A stretch of 64,000 nucleotides of DNA from Chloroflexota bacterium (GCA_028877205.1 JAPPHY010000012.1:43821-107820); one strand, 5' to 3'. Positions 15,529 to 30,030 are shown, counted from the stretch's first letter. Translations and numbers: made by a program. Notes: generated from the sequence alone by a model not told the origin.

Positions 15529-17997
15529 CTACCGCACCACCACGTTCACCAGCCGGCCTGGCACGTACACCACCTGCCGCACCTCAGTGCCCTCCAGGTA
15601 CGGACGCACCCGCGCGCTCTCCAGCGCCAGCTCTCGCGCCTCCGCCTCCTCTATCGACGCGGGCGCCTGTATGCGGTCGCGGACGCGGCCGTTCACCTGC
15701 ACCACCAGCGTGATCTCCTCGTCGCGGGCAAGCTCTTCGTCCCACGACGGCAGCAGCTGTGCATGGATGCTGAACGGGCGGCCCGTCCTCTCCCACAGCT
15801 CCTCCGTCACGTGCGGCGCGATGGGCGCCAGCAGCAGCAGCAGCTTCTCGACCGCATCGCTCCAGCTTTCGGAGTTGAGACCTCCCTCGTCCCAGGCGCG
15901 GCTCATGTGGTTGGTCATCTCCATCATCGCGGCGAGCGCCGTGTTGAACTTGAACCGCTCCAGGTCGCCGACCACCTTCTTGACCGTCTTGTGGGTCGTG
16001 CGGACCATCGTGCGCACCGCCTCATCGTCCGCGGGCTGCGCGTCAAGCGTCGAGGCGTCCCTCTGCGCAATGTCCCACACGCGATTGATCCATCGCGCCA
16101 TGCCGTTGATGCCTGAGTCCGACCAGTCGCCGCCCTGGTCCCACGGCCCGAGGAACATGAGGTACGTGCGAACCACGTCCGCGCCCAGGTCCTGCACGTA
16201 CGGGTCGGGCGTGATCACGTTGCCGCGCGACTTGCTCATCTTCTGATGGTCGGCGATGATGATGCCCTGGTTGAACAGCCTCAGGTACGGCTCGTCGAAC
16301 TCCACCAGCCCGAGGTCTCGCAGCGCCTTGTTGAAGAACCGGGAGTAGAGCAGGTGCATCACAGCGTGCTCCGCGCCGCCCGTGTACTGGTCGACGGGCA
16401 GCCACTTCCTGGCCGCCTCCGGGTCGAATGGCCCGCTGTCGTAGTTCGGGCTGGCGTAGCGCAGGTGATACCACGACGAGTCCACGAACGTGTCCATCGT
16501 GTCCGTCTCGCGGGTGGCGGGCGCGCCGCACTGCGGACACGGTGCGTTCAGGAACCGCTCGTGGTAACGCAGCGGCGACTCGCCTGTTGGCCGGAACTGC
16601 GCGTCCTCCGGCAGCAGCACGGGCAGCTCCTCCTCCGGCACCGGCACCACGCCGCAGCCGTCGCAGTAGATCACGGGTATGGGCGTGCCCCAGTAGCGCT
16701 GCCGAGATATGAGCCAGTCACGCAGCCTGTAGGACACCGTACGGCTACCCCAGCCGTTGACCTCTACATACTCGGCTATGCGCTCCTTGCCGACGCTCGC
16801 GGGCATCCCGTCGAACGGCCCGGAGTTCACCTGCGCGCCGTCCTCTACGTGCGCGCTCGACAGCTCGGAGCCGTCCCAGTCCGGCGGCGCGATGACCACG
16901 CGAATCTCCAGGCCGTACTTGCGGGCGAACTCGAAGTCGCGCTCGTCGTGTGCCGGAACGCCCATCACGATGCCCGTGCCGTACGTGAGCAGCACGTAGT
17001 CGGCGACGAAGATGGGCACCCGGTCGCCGTTTAGGTTGTTGACGGCATAGGCGCCGGTGAACACGCCCGACTTCTCGCGCTCCGTGGACAGCCGCTCCAC
17101 CTCCGACTGGCGCCGCGCCTCCTCCACGTAGGCCTCCACCTCGGCGCGGCGGTCGTCGGTGGTCAGCGAGGCGACCAGCGGGTGCTCTGGCGCGATCACC
17201 ACGAACGTCACGCCGTAGATGGTATCGATTCGAGTCGTGAACGTCCGAATCTCGGTCTCCTCCAGCCCGTACTCCGAGATGTCAAAGCCTATCTCCACGC
17301 CCACGCTGCGCCCGATCCAGTTGGTCTGCATGGTCTTGATGCGCTCCGGCCAGTCGACCAGGCCGGAGAAGTCCAGCAGTTCCTCCGCGTACTTTGTGAT
17401 GCCGAAGAACCACTGCTCCAGGTCGCGGCGGCTGACGGCAGACTCGCACCGCTCGCACTTGCCGTCCACCACCTGCTCGTTAGCGAGCACGGTCTGGCAA
17501 GACGGACACCAGTTGGCGGGCGCCTTAGCGCGATAAGCGAGTCCCGCCTTCAGGAACTGCAGGAATATCCACTGGTTCCACCGATAGTACTCCGGCAACG
17601 CGCAGATGATCTCCCGGTCCCAGTCGTAGACGGAGCCGATGGACTTCAGCTGCCGCCGCATGTTCTCGACGTTGTCCATGGTCCACGTGTGGGGGTGAAT
17701 CCCCTGCTTGATGGCGGCGTTCTCCGCCGGCAGGCCGAATGAGTCGAAGCCCATGGGGTGGATCACGTTGTAGCCCTGCATTCGGCGGAACCGCGCGTGT
17801 GCGTCGGAGGGGGCCATGGCGTACCAGTGGCCGATGTGGAGGTCGCCGGAGGTGTACGGGTACATGGTGAGCTCGTACCACTTGGGACGTGGATCGTCGT
17901 CGCGGACGCTGTGGAGGCCGTCCTCCTGCCACCTGGCCTGCCACTTGGCGTCAATCTCTTGAGGGTCGTATCGCCGCTCGGGCGTGCGCATGGACAT
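15529..17997 (-). CDS. leuS: Leucyl-tRNA synthetase
   Basis: I choose the ATG at 17997, six bases after GGAGAA; a second ATG is at 17991. The 822-residue class I synthetase has the HIGH-type motif (SGDLHIGHWYAMAPSD near residue 50), a zinc-binding CPSC...CERC pair, a large CP1 editing domain (about 220-410) with the threonine-rich TTRIDTIYG segment, the KMSKS loop (KMSKSRGNV) near 610, and a C-terminal tRNA-binding domain. It charges tRNA-Leu and edits norvaline-type errors. No T-box leader is seen upstream. Confidence 0.96.
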   Translation of the reverse strand: MSMRTPERRYDPQEIDAKWQARWQEDGLHSVRDDDPRPKWYELTMYPYTSGDLHIGHWYAMAPSDAHARFRRMQGYNVIHPMGFDSFGLPAENAAIKQGIHPHTWTMDNVENMRRQLKSIGSVYDWDREIICALPEYYRWNQWIFLQFLKAGLAYRAKAPANWCPSCQTVLANEQVVDGKCERCESAVSRRDLEQWFFGITKYAEELLDFSGLVDWPERIKTMQTNWIGRSVGVEIGFDISEYGLEETEIRTFTTRIDTIYGVTFVVIAPEHPLVASLTTDDRRAEVEAYVEEARRQSEVERLSTEREKSGVFTGAYAVNNLNGDRVPIFVADYVLLTYGTGIVMGVPAHDERDFEFARKYGLEIRVVIAPPDWDGSELSSAHVEDGAQVNSGPFDGMPASVGKERIAEYVEVNGWGSRTVSYRLRDWLISRQRYWGTPIPVIYCDGCGVVPVPEEELPVLLPEDAQFRPTGESPLRYHERFLNAPCPQCGAPATRETDTMDTFVDSSWYHLRYASPNYDSGPFDPEAARKWLPVDQYTGGAEHAVMHLLYSRFFNKALRDLGLVEFDEPYLRLFNQGIIIADHQKMSKSRGNVITPDPYVQDLGADVVRTYLMFLGPWDQGGDWSDSGINGMARWINRVWDIAQRDASTLDAQPADDEAVRTMVRTTHKTVKKVVGDLERFKFNTALAAMMEMTNHMSRAWDEGGLNSESWSDAVEKLLLLLAPIAPHVTEELWERTGRPFSIHAQLLPSWDEELARDEEITLVVQVNGRVRDRIQAPASIEEAEARELALESARVRPYLEGTEVRQVVYVPGRLVNVVVR

Positions 17998-18140
17998 ATC
18001 AGATTCTCCGAAGAAGGCTTGAGCCATTATAGGTTCTCAGCAGGCGCGCCGCAACGAGATGACGCCCGCGCGATTGACAGAAGGCTGCGACGCGGGCTAG
18101 CCTAACGGTGCATCCACCGCCCTCACTCCGGAGGAACGCC

Positions 18141-18560
18141 ATGACCTTCCTGAAGCGCCTGGCGGCTCTGTATCTCATATTGCTCGGCATCGCAGTCGTA
18201 AGCCACTTCCTGGCGACGCAGCTATACGATCCCACGCTCGAGGGCTCTGCGATGGACATCTGGCTGATCCTCGACCCCATGATGGTCGCGGGGGCGTTCA
18301 TATGTCTCCTGGTCGGCTTCATCAGGAAGCTCGAATTCGGCGGCTTCTCCTATGGCCTGGGCGTAAGCCGCGACTACCTGGAGGCCAACCTTACCTTCTA
18401 CCTCTCGGCTGTCCTGCTGATCCTGGTCACGTGGAACTGGTTCGGCGTGGCGTTCGTGGAGCCGCCAAACGACGTTGGGCTGGTCTGGCTCTTCATCGAC
18501 TCGGTGCTGCCGCTTCTGCTTATATCCACAGGCATACGGCTGATGCGCAGCGAAGAGTAG
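18141..18560 (+). CDS. Four-helix membrane protein, unknown function
   Basis: The ATG at 18141 follows GGAGG at 18130-18134. The 139-residue product has hydrophobic helices at about residues 6-28, 40-62, 82-104 and 113-133, the N-terminal part basic. No family is recognised and no polar catalytic residues stand out. It is divergent from leuS with about 140 bases between and precedes glnA but is separated from it by a strong promoter. Confidence 0.6.
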   Translation: MTFLKRLAALYLILLGIAVVSHFLATQLYDPTLEGSAMDIWLILDPMMVAGAFICLLVGFIRKLEFGGFSYGLGVSRDYLEANLTFYLSAVLLILVTWNWFGVAFVEPPNDVGLVWLFIDSVLPLLLISTGIRLMRSEE

Positions 18561-18702
18561 GCGGCCCAGGCGCCCGCCACGTTGCCCTCTGCTCAGGGTG
18601 CTGCATTCACTCACCGCGTCTTGAGACCACCTTGGAGTGAGCAGGCACACTCCTTTACAAAGGCCACTGGCAAAACGTACAATTGGTAGCCGAGGCGAGA
18701 GT

Positions 18703-18731
18703 TTGACACAAACTTCACAATCGCCTATATT
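18703..18731 (+). promoter_or_regulatory. glnA promoter (sigma-70 type)
   Basis: TTGACA (18703-18708) and TATATT (18726-18731) are separated by exactly 17 bases. The expected transcription start is near 18738, only about six bases before the first ATG of glnA (18744), so the mRNA is leaderless or nearly so, unless translation begins at the in-frame ATG at 18771. Confidence 0.8.
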
Positions 18732-18743
18732 CTGCACTTTGCT

Positions 18744-20108
18744 ATGACCACCGGAACAAGAAGCGCACTCATGACTGCTGAGAGGGACGAAGCACGGGAG
18801 TACGTGCTTGGAATGGTGCGCGAACACGACGTGAAGTTCATACGCCTGTGGTTCACCGACATCCTGGGCGCGCTCAAGGGGTTTGCCATCACCGCCAACG
18901 AGCTGGAGGAGGCTCTGGAGCAGGGCGTCGGCTTCGACGGGTCTTCTATCGAGGGATTCGCCCGCATCGATGAGAGCGACATGGTGGCCATGCCGGATCC
19001 GACCACCTTCCGCATTCTTCCCTGGCGGCCGCGCCAGAACGCCGTGGCGCGCATGTTCTGCGACATCCTCACGCCTCAGTGGCAGCCGTTCGAGGGCGAC
19101 CCGCGCCACGTGCTCAAGCGGACTTTGGAGCGCGCTTCCTCGTTGGGCTACACCTACTACGTCGGGCCGGAGCTGGAGTACTTCTACTTCCGCAACTCCG
19201 ACGGCACGGACGTGCTCGACGAGGGCGGCTATTTCGACCAGACGCCCCTCGACCTGGCAACCGAGCTGCGCCGCGAGACGGTGCTCACGCTGGAGGAGAT
19301 GGGCATCGCCGTGGAGTTCAGCCACCACGAGGCGGCCACCAGCCAGCACGAGATCGACCTGCGCTACTCGGATGCCCTCACCATGGCTGACAACGTGATG
19401 ACGCAGCGCCTGGTCATCAAGGAGGTGGCCATGCGCAACGGCCTCTATGCCACCTTCATGCCCAAGCCCATCGCCAACGTCAACGGGAGCGGGATGCACG
19501 TGCACCAGTCGCTGTTCAAGGGCGCCACCAACGCGTTCTACGACTCCGACAGCGCTTACCACCTCTCGCCACTTGCCCTGTCCTTCGTGGCCGGGCTGAT
19601 GCACCACGCGCCCGCGATCACGGCCGTCACCAACCAGTGGGTCAACTCCTACAAGAGGCTGATTGTCGGCTACGAGGCGCCGGTCTACATCTCGTGGGCC
19701 AGCGTGAACCGGTCAGACCTGATACGCGTGCCCGCCTACAAGGAGGGCCGTGAGGACTCGGTGCGGATCGAGTACCGGGCGCCTGACCCGGCCTGCAACC
19801 CATACCTCGCCTTCGCGGTCATGCTCGCAGCGGGCCTGGACGGAGCGGAGCGCGGCCTGCCCGTGCCGGACCCCGTCCACGAAAACGTCTTCGACATGAC
19901 AAACGATGAGCGCCAGCGCAGGGGCATCGAGACCCTGCCGGGCAGCCTCCGCGAGGCCATCCTGCTCACCGAGAGCAGCGACCTCGTGCGCCGGACGCTG
20001 GGCGACCACGTCTTCAACAGCTTCATCCAGAACAAGAAGATCGAGTGGAGCCAGTACCAGGCCCAGGTCACCAACTACGAGCTGAAGAGATATCTGCCTA
20101 TCCTGTAG
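18744..20108 (+). CDS. glnA: Glutamine synthetase type I
   Basis: The 454-residue enzyme has the N-terminal beta-grasp with [13 protein letters not shown], the catalytic segments GPELEYFYF and [15 protein letters not shown], the ATP-binding [13 protein letters not shown] and the R-containing [13 protein letters not shown] and [14 protein letters not shown]. It makes glutamine from glutamate, ammonia and ATP. The adenylylation tyrosine of GSI-beta is replaced (ENVFDM), pointing to the GSI-alpha type not controlled by GlnE. It leads directly into gltB-gltD, so ammonia assimilation is encoded as one unit. A start at 18771 would remove nine residues. Confidence 0.96.
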   Translation: MTTGTRSALMTAERDEAREYVLGMVREHDVKFIRLWFTDILGALKGFAITANELEEALEQGVGFDGSSIEGFARIDESDMVAMPDPTTFRILPWRPRQNAVARMFCDILTPQWQPFEGDPRHVLKRTLERASSLGYTYYVGPELEYFYFRNSDGTDVLDEGGYFDQTPLDLATELRRETVLTLEEMGIAVEFSHHEAATSQHEIDLRYSDALTMADNVMTQRLVIKEVAMRNGLYATFMPKPIANVNGSGMHVHQSLFKGATNAFYDSDSAYHLSPLALSFVAGLMHHAPAITAVTNQWVNSYKRLIVGYEAPVYISWASVNRSDLIRVPAYKEGREDSVRIEYRAPDPACNPYLAFAVMLAAGLDGAERGLPVPDPVHENVFDMTNDERQRRGIETLPGSLREAILLTESSDLVRRTLGDHVFNSFIQNKKIEWSQYQAQVTNYELKRYLPIL

Positions 20109-20124
20109 GCAAGGAGATTGTCCG

Positions 20125-24670
<4,546 letters not shown>

Positions 24671-24678
<8 letters not shown>

Positions 24679-26122
24679 GCCAACCGGTTTTCTGGAGTTC
24701 GCCAGGAAGCCGCCCCCGCGCCGGGACGTGCGCGAGCGGCTGAAGGACTCGCAGGAGTTCTACCTGGAGTGGTCGGAGCAGGAGGCCCGCGACCAGGGCG
24801 CTCGATGCATGAACTGCGCCGTCCCCTTCTGCCACACCGGCTGTCCGCTCGGCAACCTCATCCCGGAGTGGAACGACCTTGTCTACCGCGGCGACTGGCA
24901 CGGCGCGCTCGAACGGCTGCACGCCACCAACAACTTCCCGGAGTTCACCGGACGAATCTGCCCGGCCCCCTGCGAGCCGGCGTGCGTCCTCTCCATCAAC
25001 GAGCACCCAGTCACCATCGAGTACATCGAGAAGGCGATTGCCGACCGCGGCTACCGCGAGGGCTGGATCACGCCTGAGCCGCCGGCGCACCGCACCGGCA
25101 AGCGCGTCGCGGTGGTCGGCTCCGGGCCGGCAGGCATGGCCGCTGCCCAGCAGCTCAACCGCGCCGGCCACCTCGTGACGCTCTTCGAGCGCGACGAGAC
25201 CATCGGCGGCCTCCTGCGCCTGGGCATCCCGGACTTCAAGCTGGAGAAGCAGGTGGTGCAGCGCCGCGTCGACATCATGGCCGCGGAGGGTGTGCGTTTC
25301 GAGACCGGCGTCAACGTGGGCTACGACCTCACGGCGGCCGAACTTCGCGGCGAGTTCGACGCCGTGTGCCTGACCATCGGCGCAGGCTCAGCTCGCGAGC
25401 TGCCCGTCCCAGGCCGCGACCTTGACGGCGTCCACCTTGCGATGGAGTACCTGACTCAGCAGAACCGGCGCATCGCCGGCCGCAGCTACACCGAGGCGGA
25501 GACCATCACGGCGGAGGGCAAGCGCGTGATCATCCTCGGCGGCGGCGATACGGGCGCAGACTGCCTCGGCACGGCGCATCGTCAGGGCGCGGAAGTGGTG
25601 TACCAGCTGGAGCTTCTACCGCAGCCGCCGGAGCATCGCCGCGCCAGCAACCCGTGGCCTCAGTGGCCGCTCATACTACGAACGTCCGCCGCCCACGAGG
25701 AGGGCGGCATCCGCGATTACAACGTGATGACCAAGAGCCTCTCCGGCCGCAACGGCCGCGTGGAGCAGCTCAACGCCGTGCGCGTGGAGTGGGGCCCGCC
25801 CGACGCGACGGGCCGCCCCGTAATGCAGGAGGTCGAGGGCAGCGAGTTCTCCATCGGCGTGGACCTGGTTCTGCTGGCGATGGGATTCGTGCACCCGGAG
25901 CACCCGGGCATCGTGACCGACCTGGGCGTGGACCTGGACGGCCGCGGCAACATCGCGACGAATGCGGACCGCATGTCGAGCGTGCCGGGCGTGTTCGCTG
26001 CGGGCGACAGCGTGCGAGGCGCGTCGCTGGTGGTGTGGGCCATCGCCGAGGGCCGCCAGGCGGCGCACGGCATCGACAAGTACCTCATGGGCCAGAGCAG
26101 CCTGCCGTCCGTGCGGGTTTAG
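24671..26122 (+). CDS. gltD: Glutamate synthase small subunit
   Basis: A TTG start overlaps the end of gltB. The 483-residue flavoprotein has the N-terminal cysteine clusters for 4Fe-4S centres ([17 protein letters not shown] and CPAPCEPAC), an FAD-binding [13 protein letters not shown] near residue 150, an NADPH-binding GGGDTGADC near 290, and the closing [19 protein letters not shown] pattern. It passes electrons from NADPH to the large subunit. The overlap gives tight 1:1 coupling with gltB. Confidence 0.96.
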
Positions 26123-26190
26123 GCAGGGGCGGGGGCTGCCCATTGACATCAGCTAGGTAGGTGCTTCCGCCCGCTCTGGAGGGCCCACGC

Positions 26191-27453
26191 ATGACCGTCC
26201 CTAGCACCCGCCTGACGGAGTACACTGCGGCACCGCAATGCCGCCTATCGATCACTAGGCTGGTCGCTATAGCTCTCCTCGCCGTCCTCGCCATCTCATG
26301 CGCGGCCGCGCCTACAGCCGCCCCCACGCCCACACCATCCCCGGAACCAACCGCGACCGCCGCGCCAGTCGAGCTGTCGGTGGTGGGGCGGTGGAGCGCG
26401 CCACCGAGGACGACCGTCGAAGCCATCGCCGCCGCGGACATCGGCAGCATCCCGCACCTGGCAGTTGCGATTGAGAGCGCCGCCTCCTCTGGCGTGGCGC
26501 TGGTGGACGTGTCCGATCCCGCCTCTCCAACGATGGCCGGCGCGATCGAGACGCCCTTCGACTCCCGTGAGCTGGTCGCAGAGCGGATCAGCGTATCCGG
26601 CGGGACCGCATACGTATCGCTGGTCGGCCCTGGTGGCGGACTGTGGGTCGTGGACGTATCGAACCCGCCGCAGCCTCGGCACATCTCCATGTTGCCATTC
26701 GAACTCAGCCTGCTGTGGGGCGTGCATGCGGAAGGCGACACCGTCGTGATGGCGGGTCTAATGCGGAGCGAGAGCGGGTTGCCCTCGGAGCGTACGCTCG
26801 GCAGTCCCGGTATCGTGACGGTTGACATTTCCGACCCGGCGCGTCCCGCGGTGGCGGCGTCGATGGCCGGCTCCTTGCACGGCAGCTACGAGGCGGCGGT
26901 GGAGATGCAATCGGGCATCGCGTACGTGGTAGGCTTGGACAGGCTCCACGTGATGGACGTCTCTGACCCTTCCGCCATCATGGAGTTGGCAACCCTGGCT
27001 CGTGCGGAGGACGCACCTATCGAATACACGATCACCGACGCCGCGTCCGGCATCACCGGGGTCGGCTATGAACGCGCGGAATCTGCGCCACGCGACGTAG
27101 CTGTGCAGGGAGGCTACGCCTACGTGGCGTCCGGCTCAGGCGGCTTGCGCGTCATAGCCGTGTCTACGCCGGCCGCGCCGGTGGAAGTAGGAGCGGCCGC
27201 GGCCTCGTCACTCCAGTCTGTGGCTGTCTCCGGTGATTGGGTGTTCGCCTACGACTACGCCGTGCCTCCGCAGTCCGACCGCCCCGGCGTTCTGCTGGCT
27301 ATCGACGTATCACGCCCTGAGTCGCCCACGGTCGAGGCTGCGCTTGAACTGAAGGCATTGCAGGTCTCCGGCGAAGTTGCCGCGCACGGTGGGCGCGTGT
27401 ACGCAATCGACGGGTTCAGGGACGTCGTAGCCGTAGAGCTCAGCGGGGGGTAG
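26191..27453 (+). CDS. LVIVD-repeat lipoprotein
   Basis: The ATG at 26191 follows GGAGGG. The 420-residue protein has a signal peptide and lipobox (LAVLAISC), a Thr/Pro-rich linker, then a beta-propeller of repeats in which a blade ends in a pattern like ALVDVSDPASP, WVVDVSNPPQP, VTVDISDPARP, HVMDVSDPS, RVIAVSTPAAP and LAIDVSRPESP, six to seven in all. This matches LVIVD proteins, surface beta-propellers of unknown ligand. The gene is convergent with the DUF35 gene, nine bases away. Confidence 0.82.
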   Translation: MTVPSTRLTEYTAAPQCRLSITRLVAIALLAVLAISCAAAPTAAPTPTPSPEPTATAAPVELSVVGRWSAPPRTTVEAIAAADIGSIPHLAVAIESAASSGVALVDVSDPASPTMAGAIETPFDSRELVAERISVSGGTAYVSLVGPGGGLWVVDVSNPPQPRHISMLPFELSLLWGVHAEGDTVVMAGLMRSESGLPSERTLGSPGIVTVDISDPARPAVAASMAGSLHGSYEAAVEMQSGIAYVVGLDRLHVMDVSDPSAIMELATLARAEDAPIEYTITDAASGITGVGYERAESAPRDVAVQGGYAYVASGSGGLRVIAVSTPAAPVEVGAAAASSLQSVAVSGDWVFAYDYAVPPQSDRPGVLLAIDVSRPESPTVEAALELKALQVSGEVAAHGGRVYAIDGFRDVVAVELSGG

Positions 27454-27462
27454 CCGCGCCCC

Positions 27463-27897
27463 CTACGCCGGCCGAAACACTGGCAGGCTGACCTCGTCCG
27501 TGCGGTCGTCCCACGCAAGCTCCACCGACATCCCGATGCGGATCGTCTTGGCCGGGTCCGCGGGGTCAGCCTCCACACCCACGAGGTTGGTAGGCATGCG
27601 GCAGCCCTCTTCCAGGTCCACCATCGCCACCACGAACGGTACGTCCTCCGCCCAGCCGCGATGCGGCGGCCGCACCACGATGCCGAACGTGTGCAGCGTT
27701 CCCCTGCCGGAGCTCTGAATCCACTCGGTGTTGCGAGAGAAGCAGTCGGGGCACATGTCCCGCGGGTAGAAGTAGGTCACCGGGCAGTCCTTGCAGCGCC
27801 GCACCCACAGCTCGTGCTGATGGCACTTATCCCAGTAGAACTGCGTCTCGGACGTGGGTGTGGGGAGAGGCTTGCCCGGTGTGCGTTGCTGTGTCAT
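27463..27897 (-). CDS. DUF35 OB-fold zinc-ribbon protein (thiolase partner)
   Basis: The 144-residue protein begins with a helix, then a rubredoxin-like zinc ribbon (CKDC...CPDC near residues 35-52) and an OB-fold strand region with GTLHTFGIVVRPPH. DUF35 proteins form complexes with thiolase-fold enzymes, for example ChsH2 with the steroid aldolase Ltp2, where they shield the acyl-CoA. It sits 22 bases downstream of such an enzyme on the same strand, supporting a heteromeric enzyme. Confidence 0.88.
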   Translation of the reverse strand: MTQQRTPGKPLPTPTSETQFYWDKCHQHELWVRRCKDCPVTYFYPRDMCPDCFSRNTEWIQSSGRGTLHTFGIVVRPPHRGWAEDVPFVVAMVDLEEGCRMPTNLVGVEADPADPAKTIRIGMSVELAWDDRTDEVSLPVFRPA

Positions 27898-27919
27898 GTC
27901 TCCTCCCGGTTGCGGTCGT

Positions 27920-29098
27920 TCAGTCTCGTGCGAGAATCGCAGTGCCGCCCGACGAAAGCGAGCCGCCCGTCCCGTGGCACATCACGAGGCGGCAGTCCGG
28001 CACCTGTCGAGCGCCAGCCTCGCCCCATAGCTGCCGCGCCGCCTCGAGAATCAGGAATATGCCGTAGGCGCCGGGATGCGTGTACGACAGGCCGCCGCCG
28101 GACGTGTTCATGGGGAAGTCGCCGCCGGGCGCAGTGCGCTGTCCGCGCAGGAAGTCGGCGGCCTCGCCGCGGCCGCAGAAGCCCAGGCTCTCCAGCGTAA
28201 GCATCACCGTGTACGTGAACGAGTCGTAGATCATCGCCAGGTCGAAATCGTCGTGCGTGACGCCCGCCATCTTGAACGCTGCGGGGCCGGTCTCCCGCGC
28301 GATGAGCGACGTGAGGCTCGGCATCTGGCTGATCATGCCGTGGTCGTGGCCCTCGCCTGCGCCCAGAATCCAGATGGGCGGCTTCTTCAGGTCGCGGGCG
28401 CGCTCGGGCGTCGTGACGATATAGGCTCCTCCGGCGTCGGTGACCAGGCAGCAGTCGAGCAGGTGGAACGGCCAGCAGATCCAGCGCGAGGCATGGTAGT
28501 CGTCGAACGACATGGTGAGCGGTATCTCCGCCTTCGGGTCGTGGATGAGGGCGCGGGGGTTGAGCGCGGCCCACTTGCGGGTCGCAACGGCCACCTCGGA
28601 CATGGCCTCCCTGCACCGCTCCTCGCCGAACTCGTGCATGTAGCGTGCGCAGGCCATGGCGTAGTTGATGGGCGCGCCGATGAAACCGTATGGCGTCTCG
28701 AACTGGCCGCCGGGCGAGCTGGGCCCGCCGCCCTCACCCGCGCCTCCGCCGAAGAAGCGGCGCGAGTGGCCGTTGTTGCCGTGGACGATCAGCGCAACCT
28801 CGCAGTAGCCCGCCGCGATGGCCGCCAGCGCGTGGCCCGCGTGTATCACGAACGAGGAGCCCCCGACCTGGGTGCTGTCCGTGAAGCGCGGGTGGATGCC
28901 CATGTGCTCCGCCAGGCCAAGCGTGTTGCCGCCGGCGAAGATGGCGTCAACGTCGCTCTTGCGCAGGCCGGCGTCCTCAAGTGCGTTGTAGGCGGCCTCG
29001 GTCGAGAGTTGAAGGTCGGACTTGCGGTTCTCCAGGTAGCCCAGCTCGTCCGACTCCGCCGCGCCCACGATGGCCGCTGCTCTGCTGATGCTCGCCAC
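27920..29098 (-). CDS. Thiolase-fold enzyme lacking the nucleophilic cysteine
   Basis: The 392-residue protein has the two-domain thiolase fold: an N-terminal AIVGAAESDELGYL, a central GGNTLGLAEHMG segment, a C-terminal NTSGGGLSYTHPGAYG and the His-containing CHGTGGSLSSGGT. At the place of the thiolase nucleophile (Cys after the first beta-alpha unit) the sequence reads VGGSSFVIHAG, so the cysteine is missing. With the DUF35 gene next to it, the pair looks more like a CoA-linked retro-aldolase of the Ltp2 type than a real acetyl-CoA acetyltransferase. That is inference. The substrate is unknown. Confidence 0.85.
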   Translation of the reverse strand: MASISRAAAIVGAAESDELGYLENRKSDLQLSTEAAYNALEDAGLRKSDVDAIFAGGNTLGLAEHMGIHPRFTDSTQVGGSSFVIHAGHALAAIAAGYCEVALIVHGNNGHSRRFFGGGAGEGGGPSSPGGQFETPYGFIGAPINYAMACARYMHEFGEERCREAMSEVAVATRKWAALNPRALIHDPKAEIPLTMSFDDYHASRWICWPFHLLDCCLVTDAGGAYIVTTPERARDLKKPPIWILGAGEGHDHGMISQMPSLTSLIARETGPAAFKMAGVTHDDFDLAMIYDSFTYTVMLTLESLGFCGRGEAADFLRGQRTAPGGDFPMNTSGGGLSYTHPGAYGIFLILEAARQLWGEAGARQVPDCRLVMCHGTGGSLSSGGTAILARD

Positions 29099-29222
29099 GC
29101 ATGCACCTCCGTGACCTTCGAATCGAACGGGCCGCGATAAACGGGGCCGCGTCGCGCACTAGCATACGCCCCGGCCGTGGGCTTGGCAACCGGCGGCTAG
29201 TCGAGCGTCCCCGGCCTCACGG

Positions 29223-29345
29223 TCATTTCGAGCGGAGCGTAGCGCAGTCGAGAAATCTAAGGCAGTCGCGCGCTGCCGACTCTCCGTACTCGGCGGCGCG
29301 TGATCTGTACCGCTCAAATGGTTCGACTAGCTCACCATGAGCGGG
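29223..29345. repeat. Two interspersed repeats before the ECF sigma gene
   Basis: The gap 29099-29494 contains a copy of a third repeat type at 29223-29258 (core TCATTTCGAGCGGAGCGTAG, ending GAGAAATCT), an arm-and-loop element, and a copy of the GTCGAA-type element at 29322-29345 (core TTCGACTAGCTCACCATGAG). No gene is supported apart from the sigma factor's own upstream frame. A ribosome site GGAGAGAAG leads to the TTG at 29495. Confidence 0.7.
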
Positions 29346-29494
29346 AGGAACAACCGCCCGCTCATTCCGCATCCTGTACGGGGCAGCCGGCGTGAAGGGT
29401 CGCAATGTGGCGCTTCCCCAAAGCGAGGGAACCGATCGCGCTCATGGCCTGTATTATCATAGTGAAGGACACCGGTGTCGGGAGAGAAGACAGC

Positions 29495-30013
29495 TTGATT
29501 GACGAACAGGATGCCATCCGGCGCTGCCAGATCGGCGACCGGGAATCGTTCCGTCCGATTGTCGAGCGCTACGGCAGTGTGCTCATGGGCACCATCTACC
29601 TGATGGTGCGAGACAGGGCGATCAGCGAAGAGCTGGTGCAGGAGACGTTCGTGCGTGCCTGGAACGGCATCGCGACGTTCCGCCTCGGCCGGCCACTGAA
29701 ACCCTGGCTGGTCAGGATCGCAGTCAACCAGGCGCTCAACGCGAATGCACGCCGACAGACCCCGGTCGAACCGTTGTCTGCGGCCAATGAGGGTGGCGCC
29801 GCGGATCCGGGGTTCGGCCAGTCGGATGAACAGCACGAGGTCCGGCAAGCTCTCAGCCGGCTGTCCGCCGATCACCGTCGAGTCGTCGTGCTCCGCTACT
29901 TTGCGGACCTATCGACGAGAGAAGCGGCGGACGCCCTGGGCATCCGTGAGGGAACGGTAAAGTCGCGGCTAGCGAGGGCGCTTGAGCAGCTGCGAGAGAT
30001 ACTGGGCAGCTGA
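29495..30013 (+). CDS. ECF-family RNA polymerase sigma factor
   Basis: The frame opens at 29405, but conserved sequence starts only at the TTG at 29495, which has GGAGAGAAG before it. The 172-residue product has region 2 (AIRRCQIGDRESFRPIVERY, ELVQETFVRAWNGIATF) and region 4 (LSADHRRVVVLRYFADLSTREAADALGIREGTVKSRLARAL, pattern only), so it is an extracytoplasmic-function sigma factor. The next gene, 17 bases on, encodes a membrane protein with a cytoplasmic N-terminus and is the likely anti-sigma or sensor partner. Confidence 0.88.
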   Translation: MIDEQDAIRRCQIGDRESFRPIVERYGSVLMGTIYLMVRDRAISEELVQETFVRAWNGIATFRLGRPLKPWLVRIAVNQALNANARRQTPVEPLSAANEGGAADPGFGQSDEQHEVRQALSRLSADHRRVVVLRYFADLSTREAADALGIREGTVKSRLARALEQLREILGS

Positions 30014-30030
30014 GAACGAGGGGCTGAGAC

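Noticed and set aside
15302..16246. Frames beginning in the repeat cluster before leuS
   Set aside because: They are shadows of leuS and the repeats; no start site or family.
27920..29098. Acetyl-CoA acetyltransferase (true thiolase) call
   Set aside because: The nucleophilic cysteine is absent, so the usual thiolase reaction is not supported.
29099..29494. Frame extending the ECF sigma gene upstream to 29405
   Set aside because: The first 30 residues have no sigma homology, while the TTG at 29495 has a good ribosome site.
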